In this document: positions 43,901 through 54,974 of the stretch, piece by piece
Position numbering within the stretch: position 1 is the first letter of the stretch
Layout of the letters: each line of letters begins with the position of its first letter
NCBI GenBank assembly: GCA_948144175.1
Contig: CANXME010000779.1
Coordinates: 1 to 64,000, forward strand
From: Closterium sp. NIES-65
Lineage: Eukaryota > Streptophyta > Zygnematophyceae > Desmidiales > Closteriaceae
DNA length: 64,000 nt
Direction of reading: 5' to 3'
Notes under the pieces: model-generated
What the model saw: the letters and a program-made list of their open reading frames with translations, nothing else
Told to the model about the DNA's origin: nothing
Database searches by the model: none
Program-made: the position numbers and the translations under genes

Positions 43901-46900
43901 TTAGCGTGTGCAAAATAAAAAGAACAAGGGCACAGCGTGTGCAAAATAGCCAGAACAAAGGCCTAGCGTGTGCAAAAAAAAAAGAACAAGGGCCTAGCGT
44001 GTGCAAAATAAAAAGAACAAGGGCCTAGCGTTTGCAAAATTGCAAGAACAAGGGCCTAGCATGTGCAAAATTGCAAGAACAAGGGCTTAGCGAGTGCAAA
44101 ATAGCAAGAGCAAGGGCCTAGCGTGTCCAAAAAATCAAGAACAAGGGACTAGCGTTCGCGAAATAGCAAGAACAAGGGCCTAGCGTGTGCAAAATAAAAA
44201 GAACAAGGGTCTAGCATGTGCAAAATTGCAAGAACAAGGGCCTAGCGTGTGCAAAATAAAAAGAACAAGGGCATAGCGTGTGCAAAATAGCAAGAACAAG
44301 GGCCTAGCGTGTGCAAAAGAAAAAGAACAAGGGCCTAGCGTGTGCAAAATAGCAAGAACAAGGGCCTAGCGTGTGCAAAATTGCAAGAACAAGGGCCTAG
44401 TGTGTGCAAAAATGCAAGAACAAGGGCCTAGCGAGTGCAAAATAGCAAGAGCAAGGGCCTAGTGTGTGCAAAAAATCAAGAACAAAGGCCTAGCGTTCGC
44501 GAAATAGCAAGAACAAGGGCCTAACATGTGCAAAAAAAAAAAGAACAAGGGTCTAGCATGTGCAAAATTGCAAGAACAAGGGCCTAGAGTGTGCAAAATA
44601 AAAAGAACAAGGGCATAGCGTGTGCAAAATAGCAAGAACAAGGGCCTAGCATGTGCAAAATACAAGAACAAGGGCCTAGCGTGTGCAAAATAAAAAGAAC
44701 AAGGGCCTAGCGTGTGCAAAATAAAAAGAACAAGGGCCTAGCGTGTGCAAAATTGCAAGAACAAGAGCCTAGCGAGTGCAAAATAGCAAGACCAAGGGCC
44801 TAGCGTATGCAAAAAATTAAGAACAAGGGCCTTGTGTTCGCGAAATAACAAGAACAAGGGCTTAGCGTGTGCAAAATAAAAAGAACAAGGGCCTAGCGTG
44901 TGCAAAATTGCAAGAACAAGGGCCTAGCGTGTGCAAAATTGCAAGAACAAGGGCCTAACGAGTGCAAAATAGCAAGAGCAAGGGCCTAGCATGTGCAAAA
45001 AATCAAGAACAAGGGCCTAGCGTTCGCGAAATAGCAAGAACAAGGGCCTAGCGTGTGCAAAATAAAAAGAACAAGGGTCTAGCATGTGCAAAATTGCAAG
45101 AACAAGGGCCTAGCGTGAGCAAAATAAAAAGAACAAGGGCATGGCGTGTGCAAAATAAAAAGAACAAGGGCATAGCGTGTGCATAATAAAAAGAACAAGG
45201 GCCTAGCGTGTGCAAAATAAAAAGAACAAGGGCCTAGCGTGTGCAAAATTGCAAGAACAAGGGCCTAGCGTGTGCAAAATTGCAAGAACAAGGGCCTAGT
45301 GAGTGCAAAATAGCAAGAGCAAGGGCCTAGCGTGTGCAAAAAAGCAAGAACAAGTGCCTAGCGTTTGCGAAATTGCAAGAACAAGGGCCTAGCGTGTGCA
45401 AAATAAAAAAAACAAGGGTCTAGCATGTGCAAAATTGCAAGAACAAGGGCTTAGCGTGTGCAAAATAAAAAGAACAAGGGCCTAGCGTGTGCAAAATAAA
45501 AAGAACAAGGGCCTAGCGTTTGCAAAATTGCAAGAACAAGGGCCTAGCATGTGCAAAATTGCAAGAACAAGGGCTTAGCGAGTGCAAAATAGCAAGAGCA
45601 AGGGCCTAGCGTGTCCAAAAAATCAAGAACAAGGAACTAGCGTTCGCGAAATAGCAAGAACAAGGGCCTAGCTTGTGCAAAATAAAAAGAACAAGGGTCT
45701 AGCATGTGCAAAATTGCAAGAACAAGGGCCTAGCGTGTGCAAAATAAAAAGAACAAGGGCATAGCGTGTGCAAAATAGCAAGAACAAGGGCCTAGCGTGT
45801 GCAAAAGAAAAAGAACAAGGGCCTAGCGTGTGCAAAATAGCAAGAACAAGGGCCTAGCGTGTGCAAAATTGCAAGAACAAGGGCCTAGTGTGTGCAAAAA
45901 TGCAAGAACAAGGGCCTAGCGAGTGCAAAATAGCAAGAGCAAGGGCCTAGTGTGTGCAAAAAAACAAGAACAAAGGCCTAGCGTTCGCGAAATAGCAAGA
46001 ACAAGGGCCTAACATGTGCAAAATAAAAAGAACAAGGGTCTAGCATGTGCAAAATTGCAAGAACAAGGGCCTAGAGTGTGCAAAATAAAAAGAACAAGGG
46101 CATAGCGTGTGCAAAATAGCAAGAACAAGGGCCTAGCATGTGCAAAATACAAGAACAAGTGCCTAGCGTGTGCAAAATAAAAAGAACAAGGGCCTAGCGT
46201 GTGCAAAATAAAAAGAACAAGGGCCTAGCGTGTGCAAAATTGCAAGAACAAGAGCCTAGCGAGTGCAAAATAGCAAGACCAAGGGCCTAGCGTATGCAAA
46301 AAATCAAGAACAAGGGCCTTGTGTTCGCGAAATAGCAAGAACAAGGGCCTAGCGTGTGCAAAATAAAAAGAACAAGGGCCTAGCGTGTGCAAAATTGCAA
46401 GAACAAGGGCCTAGCGTGTGCAAAATTGCAAGAACAAGGGCCTAACGAGTGCAAAATAGCAAGAGCAAGGGCCTAGCATGTGCAAAAAATCAAGAACAAG
46501 GGCCTAGCGTTCGCGAAATAGCAAGAACAAGGGCCTAGCGTGTGCAAAATAAAAAGAACAAGGGTCTAGCATGTGCAAAATTGCAAGAACAAGGGCCTAG
46601 CGTGTGCAAAATAAAAAGAACAAGGGCATGGCGTGTGCAATATAAGAAGAACAAGGGCCTAGCGTGTGCAAAATAGAAAGAACAAGGGCCTAGCGTGTGC
46701 AAACTTGCAAGAACAAGGGCCTAGCGTGTGCAAAATTGCAAGAACAAGGGCCTAGCGAGTGCAAAATAGCAACAGCAAGGGCCTAGCAGGTGCAAAAAAT
46801 CAAGAACAAGGGCCTAGCGTTCATGAAATAGCAAGAGCAAGGGCCTAGCGTGTGCAAAATAAAAAGAACAAGGGTCTAGCATGTGCAAAATTGCAAGAAC

Positions 46901-49900
46901 AAGGGCCTATCGTGTGCAAAATAAAAAGAACAAAGGCATAGCGTGTGCAAAATAGCAAGAACAAGGGCCTAGCGTGTGCAAAATAAAAAGAACAAGGGCC
47001 TAGCATGTGCAAAATAAAAAGAACAAGGACCTAGCGTGTGCAAAATTGCAAGAACAAAGGCCTAACGTGTGCAAAATTGCAAGAACAAGGGCCTAGCGAG
47101 TGCAAAATAGCAAGAGCAAGGGCCTAGCGTGTGCAAAAAATCAAGAACAAGGGCCTAGCGTTCGCGAAATAGCAAGAACAAGGGCCTAGCGTGTGCAAAA
47201 TAAAAAGATCAAGGGTCTAGCATGTGCAAAATTGCAAGAGCAAGGGCCTAGCATGTGCAAAATAAAAAGAACAAGGGCGTAGCGTGTGCAAAATAAAAAG
47301 AACAAGGGCATAGCGTGTGCAAAATAAAAAGAACAAGGGCCTTGCGTGTGCAAAATAAAAAGAACAAGGGCCTAGCGTGTGCAAAATTGCAAGAACAAGG
47401 GCCTAGCGTGTGCAAAATTGCAAGAACAAGGGCCTAGTGAGTGCAAAATAGCAAGAGCAAGGGCCTAGCGTGTGCAAAAAATCAAGAACAAGTGCCTAGC
47501 GTTTGCGAAATTGCAAGAACAAGGGCCTAGCGTGTGCAACATAAAAAAAACAAGGGTCTAGCATGTGCAAAATTGCAAGAACAAGGGCTTAGCGTGTGCA
47601 AAATAAAAAGAACAAAAGCACAGCGTGTGCAAAACAGCCAGAACAAAGGCCTAGCGTGTGCAAAATAAAAAGAACAAGGGCCTAGCGTGTGCAAAATAAA
47701 AAAGAACAAGGGCCTAGCGTTTGCAAAATTGCAAGAACAAGGGCCTAGCATGTGCAAAATTGCAAGAACAAGGGCTTAGCGAGTGCAAAATAGCAAGAGC
47801 AAGGGCCTAGCGTGTGCAAAAAATCAGGAACAAGGGCCAAGCGTTCGCGAAATAGCAAGAACAAGGGCCTAGCGTGTGCAAAATAAAAAGAACAAGGGTC
47901 TAGCATGTGCAAAATTGCAGGAACAAGGGCCTAGCGTGTGCAAAATAAAAAGAACAAGGGCATAGCGTGTGCAAAATAGCAAGATTAAGGGCCTAGCGTG
48001 TGCAAAATAAAAAGAACAAGGGCCTAGCGTGTGCAAAATAGCAAGAACAAGGGCCTAGCGTGTGCAAAATTGCAAGAACAAGGGCCTAGCGTGTGCAAAA
48101 TTGCAAGAACAAGGGCCTAGGGAGTGCAAAATAGCAAGAGCAAGGGCCTAGCGTGTGCAAAAAATCAAGAACAAGGGCCTAGCGTTCGCGAAATAGCAAG
48201 AACAAGGGCCTAACATGTGCAAAATAAAAAGAACAAGGGTCTAGCATGTGCAAAATTGCAAGAACAAGGGCCTAGAGTGTGCAAAATAAAAGAACAAGGG
48301 CATAGCGTGTGCAAAAGAGCAAGAACAAGGGCCTAGCATGTGCAAAATACAAGAACAAGGGCCTAGCGTGTGCAAAATAAAAAGAACAAGGGCCTAGCGT
48401 GTGCAAAATTGCAAGAACAAGGGCCTAGCGTGTGCAAAATTGCAAGAACAAGGGCCTAGCGTATTCAAAATAAAAAGAACAAGGGCCTAGCATGTGCAAA
48501 ATTGCAAGAACAAGGGCATAGCGTGTGCAAAATAAAAATAACACGGGCATAGCGTGTGCAAAATAAAAATAACAAGGGCCTAGCGTGTGCAAAATTGCAA
48601 GAACAAGGGCCTAGCGTGTGCAAAATAAAAAGAACAAGGGCATAGCGTGTGCAAAATAGCAAGAACAAGGGCCTAGCATGTGCAAAATACAAGAACAAGG
48701 GCCTAGCATGTGCAAAATAAAAAGAACAAGGGCCTAGCGTGTGCAAAATTGCAAGAACAAGGGCCTAGCGTGTGCAAAATTGCAAGAACAAGGGCCTAGC
48801 GTGTGCAAAATAGCTAGAGCAAGGGCCTAGCGTGTGCAAAAAATAAAAAACAAGGGCATAGGGTTCGTGAAATAGCAAGAACAAGGGCCTAGCGTGTGCA
48901 AAATAAAAAGAACAACGGCATAGCGTGTGCAAAATAGCAAGAACAAGGGCCTAGCGTGTGCAAAATAAAAAGAACAAGGGCCTAGCGTGTGCAAAATAAA
49001 AAGAACAAGGGCCTAGCGTTTGCAAAATTGCAAGAACAAGGGCCTAGCATGTGCAAAATTGCATGAACAAGGGCTTAGCGAGTGCAAAATAGCAAGAGCA
49101 AGGGCCTAGCGTGTGCAAAAAATCAAGAACAAGGGCCTAGCGTTCGCGAAATAGCAAAAACAAGGGCCTAGCGTGTGCAAAATAAAAAGAACAAGGGTCT
49201 AGCATGTGCAAAATTGCAAGAACAAGGGCCTAGCGTGTGCAAAATAAAAAGAACAAGGGCATAGCGTGTGCAAAATAGCAAGAACAGGGGCCTAGCGTGT
49301 GCAAAATAAAAAGAACAAGGGACTAGCATGTGCAAAATAAAGAGAACAAGGGCCTAGCGTGTGCAAAATTGCAAGAACAAGGGCCTAGCGTGTGCAAAAT
49401 AAAAAGAACAAAGGCCTAGCGTGTGCAAAATAAAAAGAACAAAGGGCTAGCGTGTGCAAAATTGCAGGAACAAGGGCCTAGCGTGTGCAAAATTGCAAGA
49501 ACAAGGTGCTAGCGAGTGCAAAATAGCAAGAGCAAGGGCCTAGCGTGTGCAATAAATCAAGAACAAGGGCCTAGCGTTCGCGAAATAGCAAGAACAAGGG
49601 CCTAGCGTGTGCAAAATAAAGAGAACAAGGGTCTAGCATGTGCAAAATTGCAAGAACAAGGGCCTAGCGTGTTCAAAATAAAAAGAACAAGGGCATAGCG
49701 TGTGCAAAATAGCAAGAACAAGGGCCTAGCGTGTGCAAAATAAAAAGAACAAGGGTCTAGCATGTGCGAAATTGCAAGAATAAGGGCCAAGCGTGTGCAA
49801 AATAAAAAGAACAAGGGCATAGCGTGTGCTAAATTGCAAGAACAAGGGCCTAGCGTGTGCAAAAATGCAAGAACAAGGGCCTAGCGAGTGCAAAATAGCA

Positions 49901-51595
49901 AGAGCAAGAGCCTAGCGTGTGCAAAAAATCAAGGACAAGGGCCTAGCGTTCGCGAAATAGCAAGAGCAAGGGCCTAGCGTGTGCAAAATAAAAACAACAA
50001 GGGTCTAGCATGTGCAAAATTGTAAGAACAAGGGCCAAGCGTGTGCAAAATAAAAAGAACAAGGGCATAGCGTGTGCAAAATAGAAAGAACAAGGGCCTA
50101 GCGTGTGCAAAATAAAAAGAAACAAGGGCCTAGCGTGTGCAAAATAAAAAAAACAAGGGCCTAGCGTACGCAAAATTGCAAGAACAAGGGCCTAGCGTGT
50201 GCAAAATTGCAAGAACAAGGGCCTACCGAGTGCAAAATAGCAAGAGCAAGGGCCTAGCGTGTGCAATAAATCAAGAACAAGGGCCTAGCGTTCGCGAAAT
50301 AGCAAGAACAAGGGCCTAGCGTGTGCAAAATAAAAAGAACAAGGGTCTAGCATGTGCAAAATTGCAAGAACAAGGGCCTAGCGTGTTCAAAATAAAAAGA
50401 ACAAGGGCATAGCGTGTGCAAAATAGCAAGAACAAGGGCCTAGCGTGTGCAAAATAAAAAGAACAAGGGTCTAGCATGTGCGAAATTGCAGGAATAAGGG
50501 CCTAGCGTGTGCAAAATAAAAAGAAAAAGGGCATAGCGTGTGCTAAATTGCAAGAACAAGGGCCTAGCGTGTGCAAAAATGCAAGAACAAGGGCCTAGCG
50601 AGTGCAAAATAGCAAGAGCAAGAGCCTAGCGTGTGCAAAAAATCAAGGACAAGGGCCTAGCGTTCGCGAAATAGCAAGAGCAAGGGCCTAGCGTGTGCAA
50701 AATAAAAACAACAAGGGTCTAGCATGTGCAAAATTGCAAGAACAAGGGCCAAGCGTGTGCAAAATAAAAAGAACAAGGGCATAGCGTGTGCAAAATAGCA
50801 AGAACAAGGGCCTAGCGTGTGCAAAATAAAAAGAACAAGGGCCTAGCGTGTGCAAAATAAAAAGAACAAGGGCCTAGCGTACGCAAAATTGCAAGAACAA
50901 GGGCCTAGCGTGTGCAAAATTGCAAGAACAAGGGCCTAGCGAGTGCAAAATAGCAAGAGCAAGGGCCTAGTGTGTGCTAAAAACCAATAACAAGGACCTA
51001 GCGTTCGCAAAATAGCAAGAACAAGGGCCTAGCGTGTGCAAAATAAAAAGAACAAGGGTCTGGCATGTGCAAAATTGCAAAAACAAGGGCCTAGCGTGTG
51101 CAAAATAAAAAGAACAAGGGCATAGCGTGTGCAAAATAAAAAGAACAAGGGCCTAGCGTGTGCAAAATAAAAAGAACAAGGGCCTAGCGTGTGCTAAATT
51201 GCAAGAACAAGGGCCTAGCGTGTGCAAAATTTCAACAACAAGGGCCTAGCGAGTGCAAAATAGCAAGAGCAAGGGCCTAGCGTGTGCAAAAAATCAAGAA
51301 CAAGGGCCTAGCGTTCGCGAAATAGCAAGAGCAAGGGCCTAGCGTGTGCAAAATAAAAAACAACAAGGGTCTAGCATGTGCAAAATTGCAAGAACAAGGG
51401 CCAAGCGTGTGCAAAATAAAAAGAACAAGGGCATAGCGTGTGCAAAATAGCAAGAACAAGGGCCTAGCGTGTGCAAAATAAAAAGAACAAGGGCCTAGCG
51501 TGTGCAAAATAAAAAGAATAAGGGCCTAGCGTATGCAAAATTGCAAGAACAAGGGCCTAGCGTGTGCAAAATTGCAAGAACAAGGGCCTAGCGAG
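34979..51595 (-). repeat. Satellite A array, inverted orientation, right block (16.6 kb)
   Basis: About 536 monomers in the same orientation as 13122-28697, with no gene in it. Higher-order units recur. One subtype has TAACATG, TAGAGTG, a 30-bp monomer with AAAATACAAG and a CTTGTGTTCGCG monomer (about 35222, 37705, 44519, 46009, 48200). The ACACGGGCATAGCG variant at 38099 and 48541 is the reverse complement of variants at 8110, 9889 and 10127 in the opposite-strand block. Near 38881-38950 and 49400-49460 units are irregular. Confidence 0.97.
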
Positions 51596-51600
51596 CAAGC
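51590..51600. other. Junction of Satellite A and Satellite B
   Basis: Sat A ends in CCTAGCGAG (a normal CGAGTG monomer would continue TGCAAAA) and Sat B begins CAAGCTCCTGGACC with no spacer. Only a few bases of overlap are possible. No transposon or target duplication is seen at the joint. Confidence 0.9.
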
Positions 51601-52017
51601 TCCTGGACCAGGCAAGCTCCTGGACCAGGCAAGCTCCTGGACCAAGCAAGCTCTTGGACCAGGCACGCTCGTAGACCAGGCACGCTCCTGGACCAAGCAA
51701 CCTCTTGGACCAGGCAGGCTCGTGGACCAGGCACGCTCCTCGACCAGGCAAGCTCTTGGACCAGGCAAGCTCCTGGACCAGGCAAGCTCCTGGACCAGGC
51801 ACGCTCGTGGACTAGGCACGCTCCTGGACCAGGCAAGCTCCTGGTTAAGGCAAGCTCCTGGACCATGCATGCTCTTGGACCAGGTACGCTCCTGGACCAG
51901 GCAAGCTCTTGGACCTGGCACGCTTCTGGACCAAGCAAGCTCCTGGATCAGGCAAGCTCCTGGACCACGCACGCTCCCGGACCAGGCAAGCTTTTGGACC
52001 ACGCAAGCTTTTGGACC
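51596..52017 (-). repeat. Satellite B (17-bp repeat), inverted leading block
   Basis: About 25 monomers read CAAGCTCCTGGACCAGG on the plus strand, the reverse complement of the rest of the array. Variants include CACGCTCGTGGACCAGG and CAAGCTCTTGGACCAGG. Ends at the strand switch centred on 52018. Confidence 0.95.
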
Positions 52018-52031
52018 TGGTCCAGGAGCTT
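52005..52031. other. Strand-switch palindrome in Satellite B
   Basis: AAGCTTTTGGACC (52005-52017) and GGTCCAGGAGCTT (52019-52031) are inverted repeats with two mismatches, centred on one T at 52018. Left of it monomers run one way, right of it the other way. Confidence 0.9.
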
Positions 52032-52078
52032 GTTTGGTCGAGGAGCTTGCTTGGTCCAGGAGCGTGCCTGGTCCAACA

Positions 52079-52560
52079 GCTTGCATGGTCTAGGAGCTTG
52101 CCTGGTGTAGGAGCTTGCCTGGTCAAGGAGCGTGCCTGGTCCACAAGCGTGCCTGGTCCAGAAGCTTGCTTGGTCCAAGAACTTGCCTGGTCCAGGAGCT
52201 TGCCTGGTCCAGGTTCGTGCCTGGTCCACGAGCCTGTCTGGTCCAAGAGCTTGCCTTTTCCAGGAGCGTGCCTGATACAAGAGCGTGCCTGGTCCAGGAG
52301 TTTTCCTGGTCCAGGAGCTTGCCAGGTCTAGGAGCTTGCCTGGTCCAGGAGCGTGCTTGGTCCATCAGCTTGCCTGGTCCAGGAACTTCCCTGGTCCAGG
52401 AGCTTGCCTGGTCCAAGAGCTTGCCTATTCCAAGAGCTTGCCTGGTCCAGAAGCTTGCGTGGTCCAAGAGCTTGCCTGGTCCAGGAGCTTGCCTAGTCCA
52501 GGAGCTATCCTGGTCCAGGAGCTTGCCTTGTCCACGAGCTTGCCTGGTCCAGGAGCTTGC
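52079..52560. repeat. Satellite B higher-order block, copy 1 (2414-bp period)
   Basis: The monomer order here recurs at 54493-54974, offset 2414 bp (142 x 17). Anchors: CAGCTTGCATGGTC (TTGCAT at 52081 and 54495), TGGTCCACAAGCGTGCCT, and the rare GGAGCTATCCTGG (GCTATCC at 52504 and 54918). Confidence 0.85.
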
Positions 52561-54492
52561 CTATTCCAGGAGCGTGCCTGGTCCAGGAGCTTGCCTTTTC
52601 TAGGAGCTTGCCTAGTCCAGGAGCTTGCCTGGTCCAGGAGCTTGCCTGGTCTAGGAGCTTGCTTGGTCCAGGAGCTATCCTGGTCCAGGAGCTTGCCTGG
52701 TCCAGGAGCTTGCCTGGTCCAAGAGCTTGCCTGTTCCAAGAGCTTGCCTGGTCCAAGAGCTTGCCTGGTCCAGGAGCTTCCTTGGTCTAGAAGCTTGCCT
52801 AGTCCACGAGCTTGCCTGGTCCAGGAGCATGCCTGGTCCTAGAGCTTGGGTGGTCCAGGAGCTTGCCTGGTCCAGGAACTTGCCTGGTCCAGGAGCTTTC
52901 CTGGTCCAGGAGCGTGCCTGGTCCACGAGCCTGCCTGGTCTAAGAGCTTGCCTGGTCCAAGAGCGTGCCTGATCCATGAGGGTGCCTGGTCCACGAGCGT
53001 GCATGATCCAGGAGCTTGCTTGGTCCAGGAGCTTGCTTGGTCCACGACCTTGCCTTGTCCAAGAGCGTGCCTGGTCTAGGAGTGTGCCTGGTCCAGGAGC
53101 TTGCTTGGTCCAGAATCCTGCGTGGTCCAAGAGCTTTCCTTGTCCAGAAGCTTGCCTGGTCTAGGAGCTTGCCTGGTCTAGGAGCGTGCCTGGTCCAAGA
53201 GCTTGCCTGGTCAAGGAGCTTGCCTGGTCCGGGAGCTTGCCTTGTCCAGGAGCTTGCCTGGTCTAGGAGCTTGCCTGATCCACGAGCCTGCCTGGTCCAA
53301 GAGCTTGCCTGGTCCAAGAGCGTGCCTGGTCCACGAGCGTGCCTTGCCCAGGAGCTTGCCTCGTCCAGGAGCTTGCCTCGTCCAGGAGCTTGCCTTGTCC
53401 AGAAGCTTGCCTTGTCCAGGAGCTTGCCTGGTTTAGGAGCTTGCCTGGTCCAGGAGCTTGCATGTTCCAGGAGCTTGCCTGGTCCAGGAGCTTGCATTGT
53501 CTAGGAGTGTGCCTAATAAACGAGCTTGCGTGGTCCAGGAGCTTGCCTGGTCCAGGAGCTTGCCTGGTCAAGGAGCTTGCCTGGTCCAGGTGCTTGCCTG
53601 GTCCACGAGCTTGCCTGGTGCACGAGCTTGCCTGGTCCAGGAGCTTGCCTGGTCCAGGAGCTTGCCTGGTCCAAGAGCTTGCCTAGTCCAGGAGCTTGCC
53701 TGGTCCGGGAACTTGCCTGGTCCAAGAGCTTGCCTGGTCCAAAAGCTTGCGTGGTCCAGGAGCTTGCCTAGTCCAGGAGCTTGCCTGGTCTTGGAGCGTG
53801 CCTGGTCCACGAGCTTGCCTGGTCTAGGAGCTTGCCTGGTCCACGACCTTGCCTGGTCTAGGAGCTTGCCTGGTCCAAGAGTGTGCCTAGTCCAAGAGCT
53901 TGCTTGGTCCAGGAGCTTGCGTGGTCGAGGAGCTTGCTTGGTCCAGAATCTTGCGTGGTCCAAGAGCTTGCCTTGTCCAGGAGCGTGCCAAATCCAGAAG
54001 CTTACCTGGTTCAGGAAATTGCCTGGTCCAGGAGCGTGCGTGGTCCAGGAGCTTGCCTGGTCAAGGAGCTTGCCTGGTCCAGGAGCTTGCCTGATCCACG
54101 AGCCTGCCTGGTCCAAGAGCTTGCCTGGTCCAAGAGCATGCCTGGTCCACGAGCGTGCCTGGTCCACGAGCGTGCCTGGTCCAAGAGCTTGCCTCCTCCA
54201 TGAGCTTGCCTCGTCTAGGAGCTTGCCTGGTCCAGGAGCTTGCGTTGTCCAGGAGCTTGCCTGGTCTAGGAGCTTGCCTGGTCCAGGAGCTTGCATGTTC
54301 CTGGAACTTGCCTGGTCCAAGAGCTTGCATTGTCCAGGAGCGTGCCTAATCCACGAGCTTGCGTGGTCCAGGAGCTTGCCTGGTCCGGGAGCTTGCCTGG
54401 TCCAGGAGCTTGCCTTGTTGAGGAGCTTGCTTGGTCCAGAAACCTACGTGGTCTCAGAGCTTGCCTGGTCTAGGAGCGTGCCTGGTCCAACA

Positions 54493-54974
54493 GCTTGCAT
54501 GGTCCAGGAGCTTGCCCGGTGTAGGAGCTTGCCTGGTCAAGGAGCGTGCCTGGTCCACAAGCGTGCCTAGTCCAGGAGCTTGCTTGGTCCAAGAGCTTGC
54601 CTGGTCCAGGAGCTTGCCTGGTCCAGGAGCGTGCCTGGTCCACGAGCCTGCCTGGTCCAAGAGCTTGCCTGGTCCAGGAGCGTGCCTGATCCAAGAGCGT
54701 GCCTGGTCTAGGAGTTTGCGTGGTCCAGGAGCTTGCCAGGTCTAGGAGCTTGCCCGATCCAGGAGCGTGCTGGGTCCTTCAGCTTGCCTGGTCCAGGAGC
54801 TTCCCTGGTCCAGGAGCTTTCCTGGTCCAAGAGCTTCCCTGTTCTAAGAGCTTGCCTGGTCCAGAAGCTTGCGTGGTCCAGGAGCTTGCCTGGTCCAGGA
54901 GCTTGCCTAGTCCAGGAGCTATCCTGGTCCAGGAGCTTGCCTTGTCCAGGAGCTTGCCTGGTCCAGGAGCTTGC
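54493..54974. repeat. Satellite B higher-order block, copy 2 (2414-bp period)
   Basis: Partner of 52079-52560. Individual monomers have substitutions but keep order and phase. Confidence 0.85.

Noticed and set aside
7962..51507. Frames of 60-117 codons in Satellite A (HTLGPCSFYFAHARPLF-type and QNKKNKGLACAKLQEQG-type repeats)
   Set aside because: These are the two strands of the 31-bp unit read over 93 bp. They end wherever a marker monomer brings a stop codon.
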